Assembly: GCA_964614585.1 (NCBI GenBank)
Contig: CAZTLW010000062.1
Span: 1-12,830, forward strand
Length of the DNA stretch: 12,830 nt
Source of the DNA: JAHEFX01 sp964614585
GTDB lineage: Bacteria > Actinomycetota > Acidimicrobiia > Spongiisociales > JAENVV01
Direction: 5' to 3'
In this document: positions 1-7,182 of the stretch, piece by piece
How positions within the stretch are numbered: position 1 is the first letter of the stretch
Layout of the letters: every line of letters begins with the position of its first letter
Position numbers and translations under genes: made by a program
Notes under the pieces: generated by a model
Databases searched by the model: none
The model's input: the letters and a program-made list of their open reading frames with translations, nothing else
Told to the model about the DNA's origin: nothing

Positions 1-1
1 C

Positions 2-82
2 GCAGGCATATCACGGAGGATCGCCGACCTGGCCCAGGAGCTCATCGCGGCCCAAACGGCGACCGAGGAGTGGAGCACATGA
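2..82 (+). CDS. C-terminal end of an upstream Tad-locus gene (5' truncated)
   Basis: An open frame runs from the window edge to a TGA at 80-82 and overlaps the ATG of tadA as ATGA, a 4-bp overlap typical of translationally coupled genes. Only 26 residues are visible (from AGISRRIADL to the final TEEWST), ending in an amphipathic, alanine-rich helix. In Tad loci the gene before tadA is often the MinD/ParA-like tadZ (cpaE), and the visible end would fit the C-terminal helix of such a protein. Too little is present to identify it. The reading frame and the coupling are seen directly; the family is an inference from gene order. Confidence 0.6.
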   Translation, partial: AGISRRIADLAQELIAAQTATEEWST

Positions 83-1422
83 GACTCAGCGATCGACTGC
101 GCCAGGCGCAGGAGGCCAACCAGGAAATCGGGGTCAAGCGGTCGTCGGAGCCGGCCCTCGACCCGTTCTCCGACATCAAGGGCCGCGCCCAGACCCAGTT
201 GCTCGAGCGGCTCGGCGCCGGGCTCACCGACGCCGACCTGCCCGAATCCCAGCTGAAGCAACTGGTCGTCAAGGAACTCGATGACATCATCGCGGCGGAG
301 AACCTCCCCCTCAGCCTCGACGAGCGCCGCCGGCTCATCGACGAGGTCACGAGCGACTTCCTCGGCTACGGGCCCATCCAGCGCTACCTGCTCGACGACA
401 CCGTCACCGAGGTCATGGTCAACAGCACCGAGGCGATCTACGTGGAGCGGAACGGGCGGATCGAGAAGACGCCGAGCCGCTTCACGACCGAGCAGCACCT
501 GCGCCGGGTCATCGAGCGCATCGTCAGCCGGGTGGGACGACGGATCGACGAAGCCTCCCCCATGGTGGACGCCCGGCTCCCCGACGGCTCCCGCGTCAAC
601 GCGATCATCCCGCCGCTGTCGGTCGACGGGCCCACCCTCACCATCCGAAAGTTCGCCAAGGAGGCGTACACCGTCGCCGACCTCGTCGAGTTCGGGTCGC
701 TCACGCCCCAGGTGGCCGACTTCCTCGAGATGTGCGTCGAGGCCAAGCGCAACATCCTCATCTCGGGCGGTACCGGCACCGGGAAGACGACGCTTCTCAA
801 CGTCCTGTCGGCGTTCATCCCCAGTGACGAGCGCATCGTCACGATCGAGGACGCCGTCGAGCTCCAGATGGCCCAGGAGCACGTGGTCCGCCTCGAGGCC
901 CGCCCCCCGAACATCGAGGGCAAGGGCCAGGTGACCATCCGTGACCTGGTCAGGAACTCGCTCCGCATGCGGCCCGACCGCATCGTGGTCGGCGAGGTTC
1001 GGTCGGGCGAAGCCCTCGACATGATGCAGGCGATGAACACCGGTCACGAGGGATCGCTGTCGACCATCCACGCCAACTCGCCCCGGGACGCCCTCAGCCG
1101 CCTCGAGACGATGGTGCTCATGTCGGGCGTCGAGCTGACCATCCGGGCCATCCGGGAGCAGATCGGTTCGGCCCTCGACCTGTTGGTGCAGATCGCCCGC
1201 CATCGCGACGGCAGTCGGACCATCTCGCGGGTCGCCGAGATCACCGGCCTCGAGGGCGACATCGTGACGATGCAGGACCTGTACGCCTGGCACTACGAGC
1301 GGGGCCGCAAGGACGGCCTGCTCGGCGCCATCCACCCCACCGGACTGCGCCCCACGTTCTCCGGCGAGCTCGAGGACATGGGCTTCGTCATGGACCACAA
1401 GCTCTTCGAGGCGGCGAGCTGA
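79..1422 (+). CDS. tadA: Tad pilus assembly ATPase TadA (CpaF-type secretion ATPase)
   Basis: This is the hexameric cytoplasmic ATPase that drives assembly of Flp/Tad pili. From ATG 79 it has 447 residues, close to the usual CpaF/TadA length. Visible motifs are Walker A GGTGTGKTT (residues 230-238, K236), Walker B in DRIVVGEVR with Glu306, and the conserved TGHEGSLSTIHANS (321 onward, His323 and His331). The N-terminal 90 residues are a helical domain, followed by the LGYGPIQRYLLDDTVTEVMVN segment typical of the family. An in-frame GTG exists at 70, but ATG 79 overlaps the preceding stop (ATGA) and has GGAG at 72-75 upstream, so 79 is preferred. The next gene starts one base after its TGA, so the genes form one operon. 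The identification is firm. Confidence 0.96.
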   Translation: MRLSDRLRQAQEANQEIGVKRSSEPALDPFSDIKGRAQTQLLERLGAGLTDADLPESQLKQLVVKELDDIIAAENLPLSLDERRRLIDEVTSDFLGYGPIQRYLLDDTVTEVMVNSTEAIYVERNGRIEKTPSRFTTEQHLRRVIERIVSRVGRRIDEASPMVDARLPDGSRVNAIIPPLSVDGPTLTIRKFAKEAYTVADLVEFGSLTPQVADFLEMCVEAKRNILISGGTGTGKTTLLNVLSAFIPSDERIVTIEDAVELQMAQEHVVRLEARPPNIEGKGQVTIRDLVRNSLRMRPDRIVVGEVRSGEALDMMQAMNTGHEGSLSTIHANSPRDALSRLETMVLMSGVELTIRAIREQIGSALDLLVQIARHRDGSRTISRVAEITGLEGDIVTMQDLYAWHYERGRKDGLLGAIHPTGLRPTFSGELEDMGFVMDHKLFEAAS

Positions 1423-1423
1423 C

Positions 1424-3298
1424 GTGCGCCGGCTCCTCGCCCTCGTGCTGCTCCTCCTCGTGGCGGCGCCGGCGGCGCTCGCCCAGGAGGAGGCCGGGGT
1501 GCGGATCCAGGACGTCGACACCGACGGCTTCCCCACCGTCCGCCTCCTCGTCTCCACCGGGTCGCCGACCGAGCTGGCCCCCGACGACTTCACCGTCACC
1601 GAGGGCGGCGTCGACTACACCGTCGACACCGCCGATCCCGTGGCGGCTGGCGCCATCGAGGCGGTGCTCGTCATCGACACGTCGGGGTCGATGGCCGGTG
1701 CGCCGCTGCAGGGCGCCAAGGACGCCGCCCTCGCCTTCGTCGATGAGCTCCCCGAACCGTCCCAGATCGCCGTGCTGGGCTTCGGATCGACCGCAGAGGT
1801 CGTCCAGCCCTTGACCACCGATCGCGAACTCGTCATCGGCGCCATCGACGGACTGGAGGCCGGCGGTGAGACGGCCCTCTACGACGCCGTCGCCCTCGGC
1901 CTCGACCAGTTCACCCAGGGCGGTGCCGACAACCTGGTGGTGCTGAGCGACGGCGCCGACACGGCCAGCGAGATCGACCAGGCGGACCTCGAATCGGCGC
2001 TCGGCGACTTCGGCGGGTCGTTCTTCGTCGTCGAGCTGCAGGGCGCCGAGTCCGACCCCGAGGCCCTGGAAGCCCTCACCGAGGCCGCCGACGGCATCCT
2101 CGCCAGCGCCGAGGACCCCGACGCCCTGCAGGCCATCTACGAGGGCATCGCCGTGGCCGTCACCTCGCAGTACGTCGTCTCGTACACCAGCGAAGGTGCC
2201 GGCGTCACCTCGGTCGCCGTGACGGTGGCGGGCCTCGGCACGTCGGAGGCGATCCCGATCGGGCTGCCGGCCGCCCCCGGCACCACCACCACCACGTCGA
2301 CCAGCACCACCACCACCGTGCCTCCCACCGTGCCACCCGGCACGACCTCCGAACCGCCGTTCTGGACGAGCGGCCCCTGGTTGACGGTGGGACTCATCAC
2401 CCTGTTCGTGGGGCTCGCCGGCGTGCTCTACTTCCTCTTCTCACCGGGCGAGGGCTCGGCACGGGTGCGGCCGACGTTCCGCAGTCGCGGCACCCAGGCG
2501 CTCACCGGCGTGTCGAAGGGTCTCGTGCAGGCGGCCGAGCGAGGCACCGGTGGCCGCAGCCGGGGCCTCGACGCCTCGCTCGACCGGGCCGGGATCCGGC
2601 TCCGGGCCGGGGAGTGGGTGGTCGTGTTCGCGGCCCTGACCCTGCTCGCCGGGGTGCTGGGCTTCGTGCTCGGCGGGTCGCTCATCATCGCCGGCGTCGC
2701 CGCCCTCCTCGTGGTGATCGTCGGCTGGATCCTGCCATCCATCATCGGCGACCGCCGTCAGTCCAAGTTCGAGGACCAGCTCCCCGACGTCCTCACCATG
2801 CTCGCCTCGACCATTCGCACCGGCTACGCCCCGATCCAGGCCACCGAGCTCGTCGCCCGCGAGGTCGAGGAGCCCGCCTCCGTCGAGCTCAGCCGGGCGA
2901 TCGCCGAGACGCGGCTCGGCCGGGACTACATCGACGCCCTCGAGGGCGTCGCCGGGCGGATGTCGTCGGACGACTTCCAATGGGTCGTGGAGGCGATGGC
3001 CATCAACCGGGACGTCGGCGGGGACGTGTCGGAGGTGCTCGACCAGGTGAGCGAGACGATCCGCGACCGGGCCTCGCTGCGGCGCACCATCGCCGCCCTC
3101 TCGGCCGAGGGGCGCCTGTCGGCGTGGATCCTCGTCGCCGTGCCCTTCTTCCTGGCCTGGTTCCTCTGGCAGCGGGATCCGGAGTACCTGCTCCCCCTCA
3201 CCGAGACCATCACCGGGCTGGTCATGCTCGTCGGATCGGCCGTGCTGCTCGTGATCGGCGTCATCATCATCCGCAACATCATCCGGCTGGAGGACTGA
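1424..3298 (+). CDS. tadB: VWA domain-TadB fusion, Tad pilus inner-membrane platform protein
   Basis: This 624-residue protein joins two modules. Residues 1-20 are a signal peptide (leucine-rich core, then APAALA before QEE). A von Willebrand A domain follows at about 80-250 with a complete MIDAS: DTSGSM (D85, S87, S89), T150 in GGETALYD, and D176 in LSDGAD. A threonine/proline-rich linker covers about 285-312. A first transmembrane helix is at about 319-341. The rest is a TadB/GspF-type platform domain: paired helices at about 398-442, a cytoplasmic T2SSF domain with EDQLPDVLTMLASTIRTGY, and two C-terminal helices at about 567-582 and 597-618. The GTG start lies one base after tadA. The topology implies an exported VWA domain tethered to the pilus motor platform; adhesion or subunit capture by this domain is inferred. 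Confidence 0.92.
   Translation: MRRLLALVLLLLVAAPAALAQEEAGVRIQDVDTDGFPTVRLLVSTGSPTELAPDDFTVTEGGVDYTVDTADPVAAGAIEAVLVIDTSGSMAGAPLQGAKDAALAFVDELPEPSQIAVLGFGSTAEVVQPLTTDRELVIGAIDGLEAGGETALYDAVALGLDQFTQGGADNLVVLSDGADTASEIDQADLESALGDFGGSFFVVELQGAESDPEALEALTEAADGILASAEDPDALQAIYEGIAVAVTSQYVVSYTSEGAGVTSVAVTVAGLGTSEAIPIGLPAAPGTTTTTSTSTTTTVPPTVPPGTTSEPPFWTSGPWLTVGLITLFVGLAGVLYFLFSPGEGSARVRPTFRSRGTQALTGVSKGLVQAAERGTGGRSRGLDASLDRAGIRLRAGEWVVVFAALTLLAGVLGFVLGGSLIIAGVAALLVVIVGWILPSIIGDRRQSKFEDQLPDVLTMLASTIRTGYAPIQATELVAREVEEPASVELSRAIAETRLGRDYIDALEGVAGRMSSDDFQWVVEAMAINRDVGGDVSEVLDQVSETIRDRASLRRTIAALSAEGRLSAWILVAVPFFLAWFLWQRDPEYLLPLTETITGLVMLVGSAVLLVIGVIIIRNIIRLED
2275..2350 (+). repeat. Low-complexity Thr/Pro linker coding tract (ACC-rich)
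   Basis: Runs of ACC codons broken by TCG, AGC, GTG and CCC encode a threonine/serine/valine/proline linker between the VWA domain and the first transmembrane helix of the fusion protein. Such threonine-rich linkers are a frequent feature of exported proteins in Acidimicrobiia and may be O-glycosylated (inference). The tract is prone to slippage or length variation. Confidence 0.7.
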
Positions 3299-3300
3299 GC

Positions 3301-4197
3301 ATGGACATCACGCTCATCTGGGCAGCCCTGATCGCCGTCGGGTTCGTGGTCTTCGTGTGGGCCATCGCCGGTGCCCGCAGCGAGCGCCCGGCCCGCACGG
3401 CCGGTGCCGAGGCCGACCTCCGGGCGATCGAGCTCCAGCGGGGCGTCGGCGGGCGCGCCGTCACACCGGCGCTCCGGTGGTTCTCGCTGCGGGCCCGGCG
3501 CATCACCCCGATCGGCCTGATCGAGTTCGTCGACCGACAGGTGGTCCTGGCCGGCGTCCAGGAATCGTTCCCGCTGGAGCGGGCCCTGGCCGTCAAGTTC
3601 TTCACGACGGTGCTCGGCATCGCCGGGGCCGTGGCGTCGTGGATCTTCCTCGACTGGCGCTGGCTGGCCGTCCTGATCGGTGTGCTGGGCTACTTCGTCG
3701 TCGACCTCATCCTCTACAGCCGGGGGCAGGAGCGGCAGAAGACCATCGAGAAGGAACTCCCCGACACCCTCGACCAGCTCACGATCTCGGTGGAGTCGGG
3801 CCTCGGGTTCGAGGCGGCGATGGAGAAGGCCTCGCGGCGAGATGGCCCCCTCGCCCGGGAGATGGGTCGCACGCTGGCGGAGATCCAACTCGGCTCCTCT
3901 CGTCGCGAGGCGATGCTGCACATGGTGGAACGCACCGAGGTGGGCGATCTGCGTCGGTTCGTGGCCGCCATGATCCACGCCGAGGGCTTCGGCGTGCCCA
4001 TCGCCTCGGTCCTGCGCACCCAGGCCGCCGACCTGCGGGACAAGCGACGCCAGAAGGCGCGAGAGCGGGCCCAACGGATCCCGGTGTTGTTGGTGTTCCC
4101 GCTCATCTTCTTCATCTTCCCGTCGATCCTCGTGGTGCTCGTCGGCCCGGCGTTCATCTCCATCCTCGAGGAGCTGTTCGGCATCACCGTCCCGTAG
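3301..4197 (+). CDS. tadC: Tad pilus assembly platform protein TadC
   Basis: This is the second inner-membrane platform subunit of the Tad pilus machine, expected to pair with TadB and contact TadA. It has 298 residues: an N-terminal transmembrane helix (about 5-24), a central hydrophobic pair (about 98-140), the cytoplasmic T2SSF domain with KELPDTLDQLTISVESGLGF followed by a GFGVPIASVLRTQA segment, and a C-terminal helix of LLVFPLIFFIFPSILVVLVG type. These are standard TadC hallmarks. The ATG at 3301 sits two bases after the previous stop, with GGAGG at 3289-3293 seven bases upstream. A frame extending upstream to 2614 is only an out-of-frame shadow of the VWA-TadB gene. Nothing is missing compared with the family. 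Confidence 0.95.
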   Translation: MDITLIWAALIAVGFVVFVWAIAGARSERPARTAGAEADLRAIELQRGVGGRAVTPALRWFSLRARRITPIGLIEFVDRQVVLAGVQESFPLERALAVKFFTTVLGIAGAVASWIFLDWRWLAVLIGVLGYFVVDLILYSRGQERQKTIEKELPDTLDQLTISVESGLGFEAAMEKASRRDGPLAREMGRTLAEIQLGSSRREAMLHMVERTEVGDLRRFVAAMIHAEGFGVPIASVLRTQAADLRDKRRQKARERAQRIPVLLVFPLIFFIFPSILVVLVGPAFISILEELFGITVP

Positions 4198-4220
4198 GGG
4201 GCGCATCCGGGGCCACCGCC

Positions 4221-4226
4221 TACACT
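4221..4226 (+). promoter_or_regulatory. -10 box (TACACT) of the tRNA-Ser gene
   Basis: TACACT fits the actinobacterial TANNNT -10 pattern and ends 7 bases before the first base of the tRNA, the spacing expected if transcription starts at or next to the mature 5' end. No clear -35 box is seen. It lies 24 bases beyond the tadC stop. Confidence 0.55.
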
Positions 4227-4233
4227 GGCCGGC

Positions 4234-4326
4234 GGAGAGGTGGCCGAGTGGTCGAAGGCGCTCGCCTGCTAAGCGAGTAGGGGGAGAACATCCTCCTCGA
4301 GGGTTCAAATCCCTTCCTCTCCGCCA
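4234..4326 (+). tRNA. tRNA-Ser (anticodon GCU)
   Basis: This is a class II tRNA with a long variable arm, reading AGC/AGU serine codons. The acceptor stem pairs GGAGAGG (4234-4240) with CCTCTCC (4316-4322), followed by discriminator G and an encoded CCA (4324-4326). The anticodon stem CTCGC/GCGAG encloses loop CTGCTAA with anticodon GCT at 4268-4270. The T arm is GAGGG-TTCAAAT-CCCTT. The extra arm between the anticodon and T stems can fold as a GGGGGAG/CTCCTC-type helix. At 93 nt including CCA the length is normal for bacterial tRNA-Ser. No duplicate of its 3' end is visible in the window, so there is no sign of an integrated element here. Confidence 0.97.
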
Positions 4327-4327
4327 C

Positions 4328-4356
4328 CGAACGGCACCCTGTCAGGGTGCCGTTCG
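4328..4356 (+). terminator. Hairpin terminator after tRNA-Ser
   Basis: CGAACGGCACCC (4328-4339) pairs perfectly with GGGTGCCGTTCG (4345-4356) across a 5-base loop, giving a 12-bp stem starting two bases after the tRNA CCA. There is no T-run after it, as is common for actinobacterial hairpin terminators. It most likely ends or processes the tRNA transcript. Confidence 0.75.
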
Positions 4357-4404
4357 CCGTCTCCGGATCCGGGCCGGCCACCCGGCTGCGGCGCCCGGCG
4401 ACGG

Positions 4405-4410
4405 TACCGT
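4405..4410 (+). promoter_or_regulatory. Candidate -10 box (TACCGT) for the ECF sigma gene
   Basis: TACCGT matches TANNNT and lies after the tRNA terminator and 20 bases before an AGGAG ribosome binding site, so a short leader would separate it from the proposed start at 4443. No clear -35 box or ECF-type GGAAC element is seen, so this is tentative. Confidence 0.3.
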
Positions 4411-4430
4411 GCCGCCGCGCCGCCCCGACG

Positions 4431-4435
4431 AGGAG
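4431..4435 (+). promoter_or_regulatory. Ribosome binding site AGGAG that points to an ATC start
   Basis: AGGAG is followed by 7 bases and then ATC at 4443, in frame with the sigma factor. This is ideal spacing and is the main reason to place the start at 4443, although ATC is a rare start codon. Confidence 0.45.
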
Positions 4436-4442
4436 CCGAGAC

Positions 4443-4991
4443 ATCCACGACTTCGACCGCATCATCGAGGCGGCCCGCCGCGGCGACGAGCGGGCGTGGG
4501 GAGCCCTCTACCGGGGCCTGACCCCCGCCCTGCGCGGCTACGTGCGGTCACTGGGCTTCGCCGACCCCGACGACCTGCTCGGGGAGGTGTGGTTGCAGGT
4601 GGCGCGCAACCTCGCCGGGTTCTCGGGTACCTACGACGGGTTCCGGTCGTGGGTGTTCGTCATCGCCCACCACCGCGTCATCGACGAGCGACGGCGCCGG
4701 TCGCGACAGCCCGCGGACCCGATCGGTGACGACGTCCCGGACGACTGGGCGGGGACCACGCCACCGGCCGAGGTCGACGCCGAGGCGTTGCTGGGCACCG
4801 ACGAGGTGGTCGAACTGCTCGGTTCGTTGACCGACGAGCAACGCGAGGTGCTGGCGCTTCGCATCATCGGCGACCTGACCATCGACCAGGTCGCCTCGGT
4901 CGTCGGCAAGCGGCCCGGGGCGGTCAAGGCCCTCCAGCGCCGCGCCCTGCGGACCCTGCGACGAATCCTCACGCAGGCCGTACCCCTCTGA
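4443..4991 (+). CDS. ECF-type RNA polymerase sigma factor
   Basis: This is an alternative (ECF, sigma-70 family) sigma factor that directs RNA polymerase to a stress or signal regulon. Counting from 4443 it has 182 residues. Region 2 spans about 3-90 with DPDDLLGEVWLQVARNL, FRSWVFVIAHHRVIDERRRR and a basic tail; a linker covers about 90-120; region 4 is at about 125-176 with LTDEQREVLALRIIGDLTIDQVA, then the recognition-helix stretch VGKRPGAVKALQRRALRTLRR. The start is a problem: the only canonical start in frame is GTG 4347, inside the tRNA terminator hairpin, and it would add a proline/arginine-rich 32-residue leader. ATC 4443 follows a well-spaced AGGAG and gives a normal ECF N-terminus (HDFDRIIEAARRGDERAW). 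The small membrane protein 26 bases downstream is its probable regulator. Family certain, start uncertain. Confidence 0.9.
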   Translation: MHDFDRIIEAARRGDERAWGALYRGLTPALRGYVRSLGFADPDDLLGEVWLQVARNLAGFSGTYDGFRSWVFVIAHHRVIDERRRRSRQPADPIGDDVPDDWAGTTPPAEVDAEALLGTDEVVELLGSLTDEQREVLALRIIGDLTIDQVASVVGKRPGAVKALQRRALRTLRRILTQAVPL

Positions 4992-5017
4992 GCGATCGTG
5001 TCGGTTACCCCGATGCG

Positions 5018-5871
5018 ATGCCCGACCGACACCACGACGAGGCCGACGACGACCTGATCGACGGCGAGGACACGCCCGGACTGCGGGCCTTCCTCGACGC
5101 CGCCCGATCGCTCCGGTCGATGCCCGACGAGGTCACCGCCCGCCGTCAGGTGACGGCCGCGGCGGCGGTCGCCCGCGAGACAATGCCTTCGAGCCGCCGG
5201 GGACTGGCATCGGCCGCGGTGGCGACCCTCGTGGTCCTCGTCGTCGGGCTGGGGGGACTCGGCACCGCCGCCGATGCCGCCGTACCGGGTGATGCCCTCC
5301 ATGGACTCGACCGGGCCCTCGAGCGGATCGGGATCGGGGCCGGCGGGGCGGTGGAGCGCCTGGCGGAGGCCGCCGCCGTGGTCGACGAGGACCTGGCGGC
5401 CGCCGTGGCTGCCACCGAGGAGGCGCTGGAGGAGGCCGAGGACGAAAACATCCGCACCGCCGCCGCGGCCCTGCTCGCGGCGGCCGAGGCCGTGCTCGCC
5501 GAGGGCGACACCGCCTCCGAGGAGACCCGAGCCTCGGTGGCCGACCTCCTCCGCCTCCTCGCCGAACGGGCCGCAGGCGGGGACGTGGACGGCGAGGACA
5601 TCGCCGACCGGGCCCGTTCGATCGGCGGCCCCGACGACGGCCCACCCGGACTCGACGGCGACACGCCCCCCGGCCAGNNNNNNNNNNNNNNNNNNNNNNN
5701 NNNNNNNNNNNNNNNNNNNNNNNNNNNNNNNNNNNNNNNNNNNNNNNNNNNNNNNNNNNNNNNNNNNNNNNNNNNNNCGGCGGCCCCGACGACGGCCCAC
5801 CCGGACTCGACGGCGACACGCCCCCCGGCCAGGACGACGACGGCCCACCGGGCCAGCGCAACCGCCCCTAG
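5018..5871 (+). CDS. DUF5667-like single-pass membrane protein, probable sigma-factor regulator (interrupted by assembly gap)
   Basis: The gene follows the ECF sigma gene by 26 bases, the usual place for an anti-sigma factor. Residues 1-61 are a charged cytoplasmic part with FLDAARSLRSMPDEVTARRQV; about 62-82 is a transmembrane helix; then comes AVPGDALHGLDRALERIGIG, similar to the PGDxLYxxKRxxE motif of DUF5667 proteins, and an alanine/glutamate-rich helical stretch at about 110-185. The C-terminus is rich in Gly, Pro and Asp. A 100-N gap at 5678-5777 breaks the frame as printed. Removing the gap and the duplicated 55 bp restores one frame of 232 residues, ending DDDGPPGQRNRP with TAG at 5869-5871. 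The ATG at 5018 has no clear ribosome binding site. The anti-sigma role is inferred from position and topology. Confidence 0.75.
5623..5677 (+). repeat. 55-bp contig-end duplication, left copy
   Basis: These 55 bases, ending exactly at the N run, are identical to 5778-5832, which begin exactly after it. A suffix-prefix match of this kind is what two overlapping contigs leave when a scaffolder inserts a fixed gap instead of merging them. Confidence 0.85.
5678..5777. other. Assembly gap of 100 N
   Basis: A run of exactly 100 N is a conventional placeholder for a gap of unknown size. The identical 55-bp flanks indicate that the true gap is probably negative, meaning the contigs overlap. It lies in the Gly/Pro/Asp-rich coding tail of the DUF5667-like gene. 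Confidence 0.97.
5778..5832 (+). repeat. 55-bp contig-end duplication, right copy
   Basis: Exact copy of 5623-5677. Because 55 is not a multiple of three, a real tandem duplication of this unit would shift the frame. Treating it as overlap keeps the frame and gives a clean stop. Confidence 0.85.
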
Positions 5872-5896
5872 CTCATCAAGGTCCCCTCAGGGAACG

Positions 5897-5929
5897 GATC
5901 GACCCCGGAAGCCCGAGCCGGGGTCGATT
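5897..5929. terminator. Bidirectional hairpin terminator between convergent genes
   Basis: ATCGACCCCGG (5898-5908) pairs perfectly with CCGGGGTCGAT (5918-5928) around a 9-base loop, with a G-T pair outside. It lies between the stop of the DUF5667-like gene (5871, plus) and the stop of the aminotransferase (5943, minus), so it can serve both. No T-run follows. Confidence 0.75.
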
Positions 5930-5942
5930 CGCGTCCGAGGAC

Positions 5943-7151
5943 TCAGGCCCGCAGTTCGGCGGCGAGGCCGTCGAGCAACCGGTCGACCTGGTCGTCGTCG
6001 ATCACCAGCGGCGGGCACATAGCCAGATGGTCCCCGATGGGGCGGACGATGAGCCCCCGGTCCAGGAGGCGGTTCCGCGCCGCGGCGGCATCCACGCCCT
6101 CGTTCACGGTGACCGCCCACACGGCCCCCACCCCCCGGACGGCGCGGACGAGGCCGTCGTCGGCCATCGCCCCGAGACCGGCGGCGAACCGGGCCTCGAG
6201 GTCGGGCACCCGGGCGAGCAGGCCCTCGTCCTCGGTGATCGCCAGTGCCTCGAGGCCCGCCCGGGTGGCGAGCGGGTGGCCCGAGTACGTGTACCCGTGC
6301 CGCAGCACGCCGCCGTCGGACTCGAGGGCCGCGGAGACGACGGGGCCGACGACGACGCCCGACAGCGGCACGTAACCCGACGTGACGGCCTTGGCGAAGG
6401 TGAACAGGTCGGGGACGACCCCGAAGTGGTGCGAGCCGAGCCACGAACCGGTGCGACCGAAGCCGGTGATGACCTCGTCGAAGATGAGCAGCGCGCCGTG
6501 GGCGTCACAGAGTCGGCGGAGCCCGTCGAGGTAGTCGGCGTGGGGCGGCCAGACCCCGCCGGCACCCTGCACCGGCTCGGTGATGACGGCAGCGATCCGC
6601 TCGCCGTGGGCTTCGAACACCTGCGCCATCGCCTCGGGTTGGTCGGCGGGGGCGTGGACGACGTCGGGGACGAGCGGCCCCCACCCCTCACGGTTGGCCG
6701 GGATCCCCTGGACGCTGGTGCCGCCGTAGTTCACCCCGTGGTAGCCCCGCTCCCGGGAGACGATCACCGTGCGCTCGGGGTGGCCGAGGAGGCGCTGGGT
6801 GAGCCGGGCCAGCTTCATGGCGGTGTCGACGGCCTCGGACCCGGACTGGCCGAAGAAGACCCGGGCCCGGCCCATCGACGCAAGGTCGACGATGCGCGCC
6901 GCCAGCCGCTCGGTGGGCTCGTTCGTCCACGGGTCGAACGTGTTGTAGGCGGCGAGGGTGCGGGCCTGGTCGGCGATCGCCTCGACCATGCGGGGGTGGC
7001 CGTGGCCCACGTTCATGTACCAGAGGCTCGCCATGCCGTCGACGTAGCGGTTGCCCCGGTCGTCCCAGACCTCGGCACCCTCCCCCCCGACGATGGTGAT
7101 GAACCCCTCCTTGGCGGCGGGGGCGAAGGGATGGAGGAAGGCGCTCGGCAT
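5943..7151 (-). CDS. Class III (omega) PLP-dependent aminotransferase
   Basis: The 402-residue protein belongs to aminotransferase class III (fold type I), which moves an amino group from an omega-amino donor such as a diamine, beta-alanine or taurine to a keto acid, usually pyruvate. Motifs in order: ASLWYMNVGHGHP (41-53), SGSEAVDTAMKLAR (103-116, PLP phosphate region), the GYHG segment (136-139), LIFDEVITGFGRTG with D225 contacting the PLP ring, and TFAKAVTSGYVPLSG with K254 forming the Schiff base. The C-terminal small domain is complete. ATG 7151 is chosen because TAGCCT ends 8 bases upstream and the family N-terminus starts near SAFLHPFAP; the frame continues back to 7226 but would overlap the tadG-like gene. 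The substrate cannot be told from sequence, and no neighbour points to a pathway. Confidence 0.93.
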   Translation of the reverse strand: MPSAFLHPFAPAAKEGFITIVGGEGAEVWDDRGNRYVDGMASLWYMNVGHGHPRMVEAIADQARTLAAYNTFDPWTNEPTERLAARIVDLASMGRARVFFGQSGSEAVDTAMKLARLTQRLLGHPERTVIVSRERGYHGVNYGGTSVQGIPANREGWGPLVPDVVHAPADQPEAMAQVFEAHGERIAAVITEPVQGAGGVWPPHADYLDGLRRLCDAHGALLIFDEVITGFGRTGSWLGSHHFGVVPDLFTFAKAVTSGYVPLSGVVVGPVVSAALESDGGVLRHGYTYSGHPLATRAGLEALAITEDEGLLARVPDLEARFAAGLGAMADDGLVRAVRGVGAVWAVTVNEGVDAAAARNRLLDRGLIVRPIGDHLAMCPPLVIDDDQVDRLLDGLAAELRA

Positions 7152-7159
7152 GGCGCCGA

Positions 7160-7165
7160 AGGCTA
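7160..7165 (-). promoter_or_regulatory. -10 box (TAGCCT) for leaderless aminotransferase mRNA
   Basis: On the minus strand TAGCCT is followed by 8 bases and then the ATG at 7151, with no ribosome binding site between. This is the layout of a leaderless transcript and matches the box upstream of the ProA-like gene exactly. It lies in the 31-bp space after the tadG-like stop. Confidence 0.55.
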
Positions 7166-7182
7166 TCCGCCCCGCCGGGGGG

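Noticed and set aside
2614..3300. Upstream extension of tadC
   Set aside because: The extension is Arg/Pro/His-rich and lies out of frame over the TadB domain; ATG 3301 has a good ribosome binding site and a normal TadC N-terminus.
2926..4308. A 460-residue minus-strand open frame opposite tadB/tadC
   Set aside because: Antisense shadow of two firmly identified genes and the tRNA; composition is His/Arg/Glu-rich as expected from reading the opposite strand of GC-rich codons.
4234..4356. tRNA-Ser as an integration (att) site
   Set aside because: No second copy of the tRNA 3' end and no integrase or phage gene is visible; the downstream hairpin is a simple terminator.
5623..5832. True 55-bp tandem duplication in the sigma-regulator gene
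   Set aside because: Both copies abut the N run exactly and the unit is not a multiple of three, so contig overlap explains it better.
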